Assembly (NCBI GenBank): GCA_024405255.1
Contig: JAKSOY010000279.1
Location: 1-5,391, forward strand
Length of the DNA: 5,391 nucleotides
DNA from: Kiritimatiellia bacterium
GTDB taxonomy: Bacteria > Verrucomicrobiota > Kiritimatiellia > RFP12 > UBA1067
Reading direction: 5' to 3'
The notes beneath the pieces were generated by a model. That model saw only the letters and a list, made by a program, of their open reading frames with translations. It was not told the origin of the DNA and searched no databases. The translations under genes and the position numbers were made by a program. Of the stretch, positions 4,937 through 5,391 are shown one piece after another (position 1 is the first letter of the stretch; every line of letters begins with the position of its first letter).

Positions 4937-5391
4937 TTACTTGTCAGTTCTGAAAGGCGAAGCCGGAAGCCCTTCCTTATTGTAAAGGTTGCAGTCACCC
5001 ATTGGATTGTCGCGGAACGCGTAGCGGACGGCGACCGGCGCGGGAACGTCTTTCGACGAAACGACAACATCATTGCCGTCAATGGCCGCCTCGGCCCAGA
5101 ACCACTTCTTGTCCGCCCCAGCGATTGCGAAACCGCGAAGCTTGCCGTCAGACTCCGCAGTCGGCATCACGCCGGGCGTGTTCGGACCCTTCTTGCCTGC
5201 GAAGAGTCCGGACCCGACGTGATCGAAGACAATGCGGGCCTTGTCGCCCTCGACCTTCAATTCCCGGAAGATCGGACCCGAGACGACAAGATCCTTTTCT
5301 CCGTAAACGTCACGCCGCGCCCAGAGGGACAGCCTGTAGCCGACGTCATACTTGTTTTTCGGATGAATGTCCTTGGCGTTGCCGATGTCGA
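4937..5391 (-). CDS. Sialate O-acetylesterase-like protein, C-terminal part only
   Basis: The last 150 codons of a SASA-type SGNH-family carbohydrate esterase; the 5' part, including the catalytic Ser block, lies beyond the window. The family removes O-acetyl groups from sialic acids or, in some members, from other acetylated sugars. The visible part begins DIGNAKDIHPKNKYDVG, where DIHPKNK contains the conserved catalytic His (codon 5365-5363). It continues through LSLWARRDVYGEKDLVVSGP and ends RYAFRDNPMGDCNLYNKEG followed by LPASPFRTDK, the typical family terminus. A TTG codon at 5260 could be mistaken for a start, but the family match runs unbroken upstream of it. The gene is followed after 17 bp by the fucosidase. 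Removing acetyl groups before fucose release would make functional sense, although the true substrate is inferred. Confidence 0.94.
   Translation of the reverse strand, partial: DIGNAKDIHPKNKYDVGYRLSLWARRDVYGEKDLVVSGPIFRELKVEGDKARIVFDHVGSGLFAGKKGPNTPGVMPTAESDGKLRGFAIAGADKKWFWAEAAIDGNDVVVSSKDVPAPVAVRYAFRDNPMGDCNLYNKEGLPASPFRTDK

Noticed and set aside
4937..5260. Separate 107-residue gene starting at TTG 5260
   Set aside because: The same frame stays open to the window edge and encodes family-typical esterase sequence upstream, including DIHPKNK.

Overview
This 5.4 kb window reads almost entirely on the minus strand. It holds three secreted-type glycan-degrading enzymes with a small three-gene cassette inserted among them. 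In transcription order (high to low coordinates) it contains: the 3' end of a sialate O-acetylesterase-like gene (5391-4937), a complete GH29 alpha-L-fucosidase (4919-3546), a gene-free, repeat-rich stretch (3545-3239), three tightly overlapping small genes (3225-2278), a rho-independent terminator (2246-2219), and a nearly complete GH92 alpha-mannosidase (2149 to beyond base 1). The GH92 frame has no stop before the window edge. The long plus-strand frames lying opposite the enzymes look like antisense shadows of GC-rich coding DNA.

Glycan part. The esterase and fucosidase are 17 bp apart and are probably co-transcribed. The esterase would remove O-acetyl groups, the fucosidase terminal fucose and the GH92 enzyme alpha-linked mannose. 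Fucosidase and mannosidase begin with signal peptides. Together they fit breakdown of decorated glycans such as mucin or N-glycans, although no transporter, SusC/SusD pair or regulator is visible here. The GH92 gene sits behind the terminator with its own likely promoter, so it is probably a separate unit.

Cassette. A DUF3791-like small protein, a DUF3990-like protein with the hallmarks of an ADP-ribosyltransferase-type fold (YHGT and GFYLT motifs), and a 73-residue unknown protein overlap by 4 and 8 bp. The second and third genes have strong GGAGG ribosome sites, and an extended -10 box precedes the first. The cassette is less GC-rich in its middle than the enzyme genes and is bounded by repeats on one side and a terminator on the other. 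It looks like an acquired toxin-antitoxin-like or effector module, and it is the most interesting part of the window. Its biochemical function cannot be read from the sequence.

Organism. The high GC of the enzyme genes, Shine-Dalgarno sites before most genes, sigma70-like boxes instead of the Bacteroidota TAnnTTTG type, and the secreted GH29/GH92/esterase set suggest a gut-type glycan degrader. A member of the PVC group (Kiritimatiellota, Lentisphaerota or Verrucomicrobiota) is my best guess. This is an inference only, since no phylogenetic marker is present.
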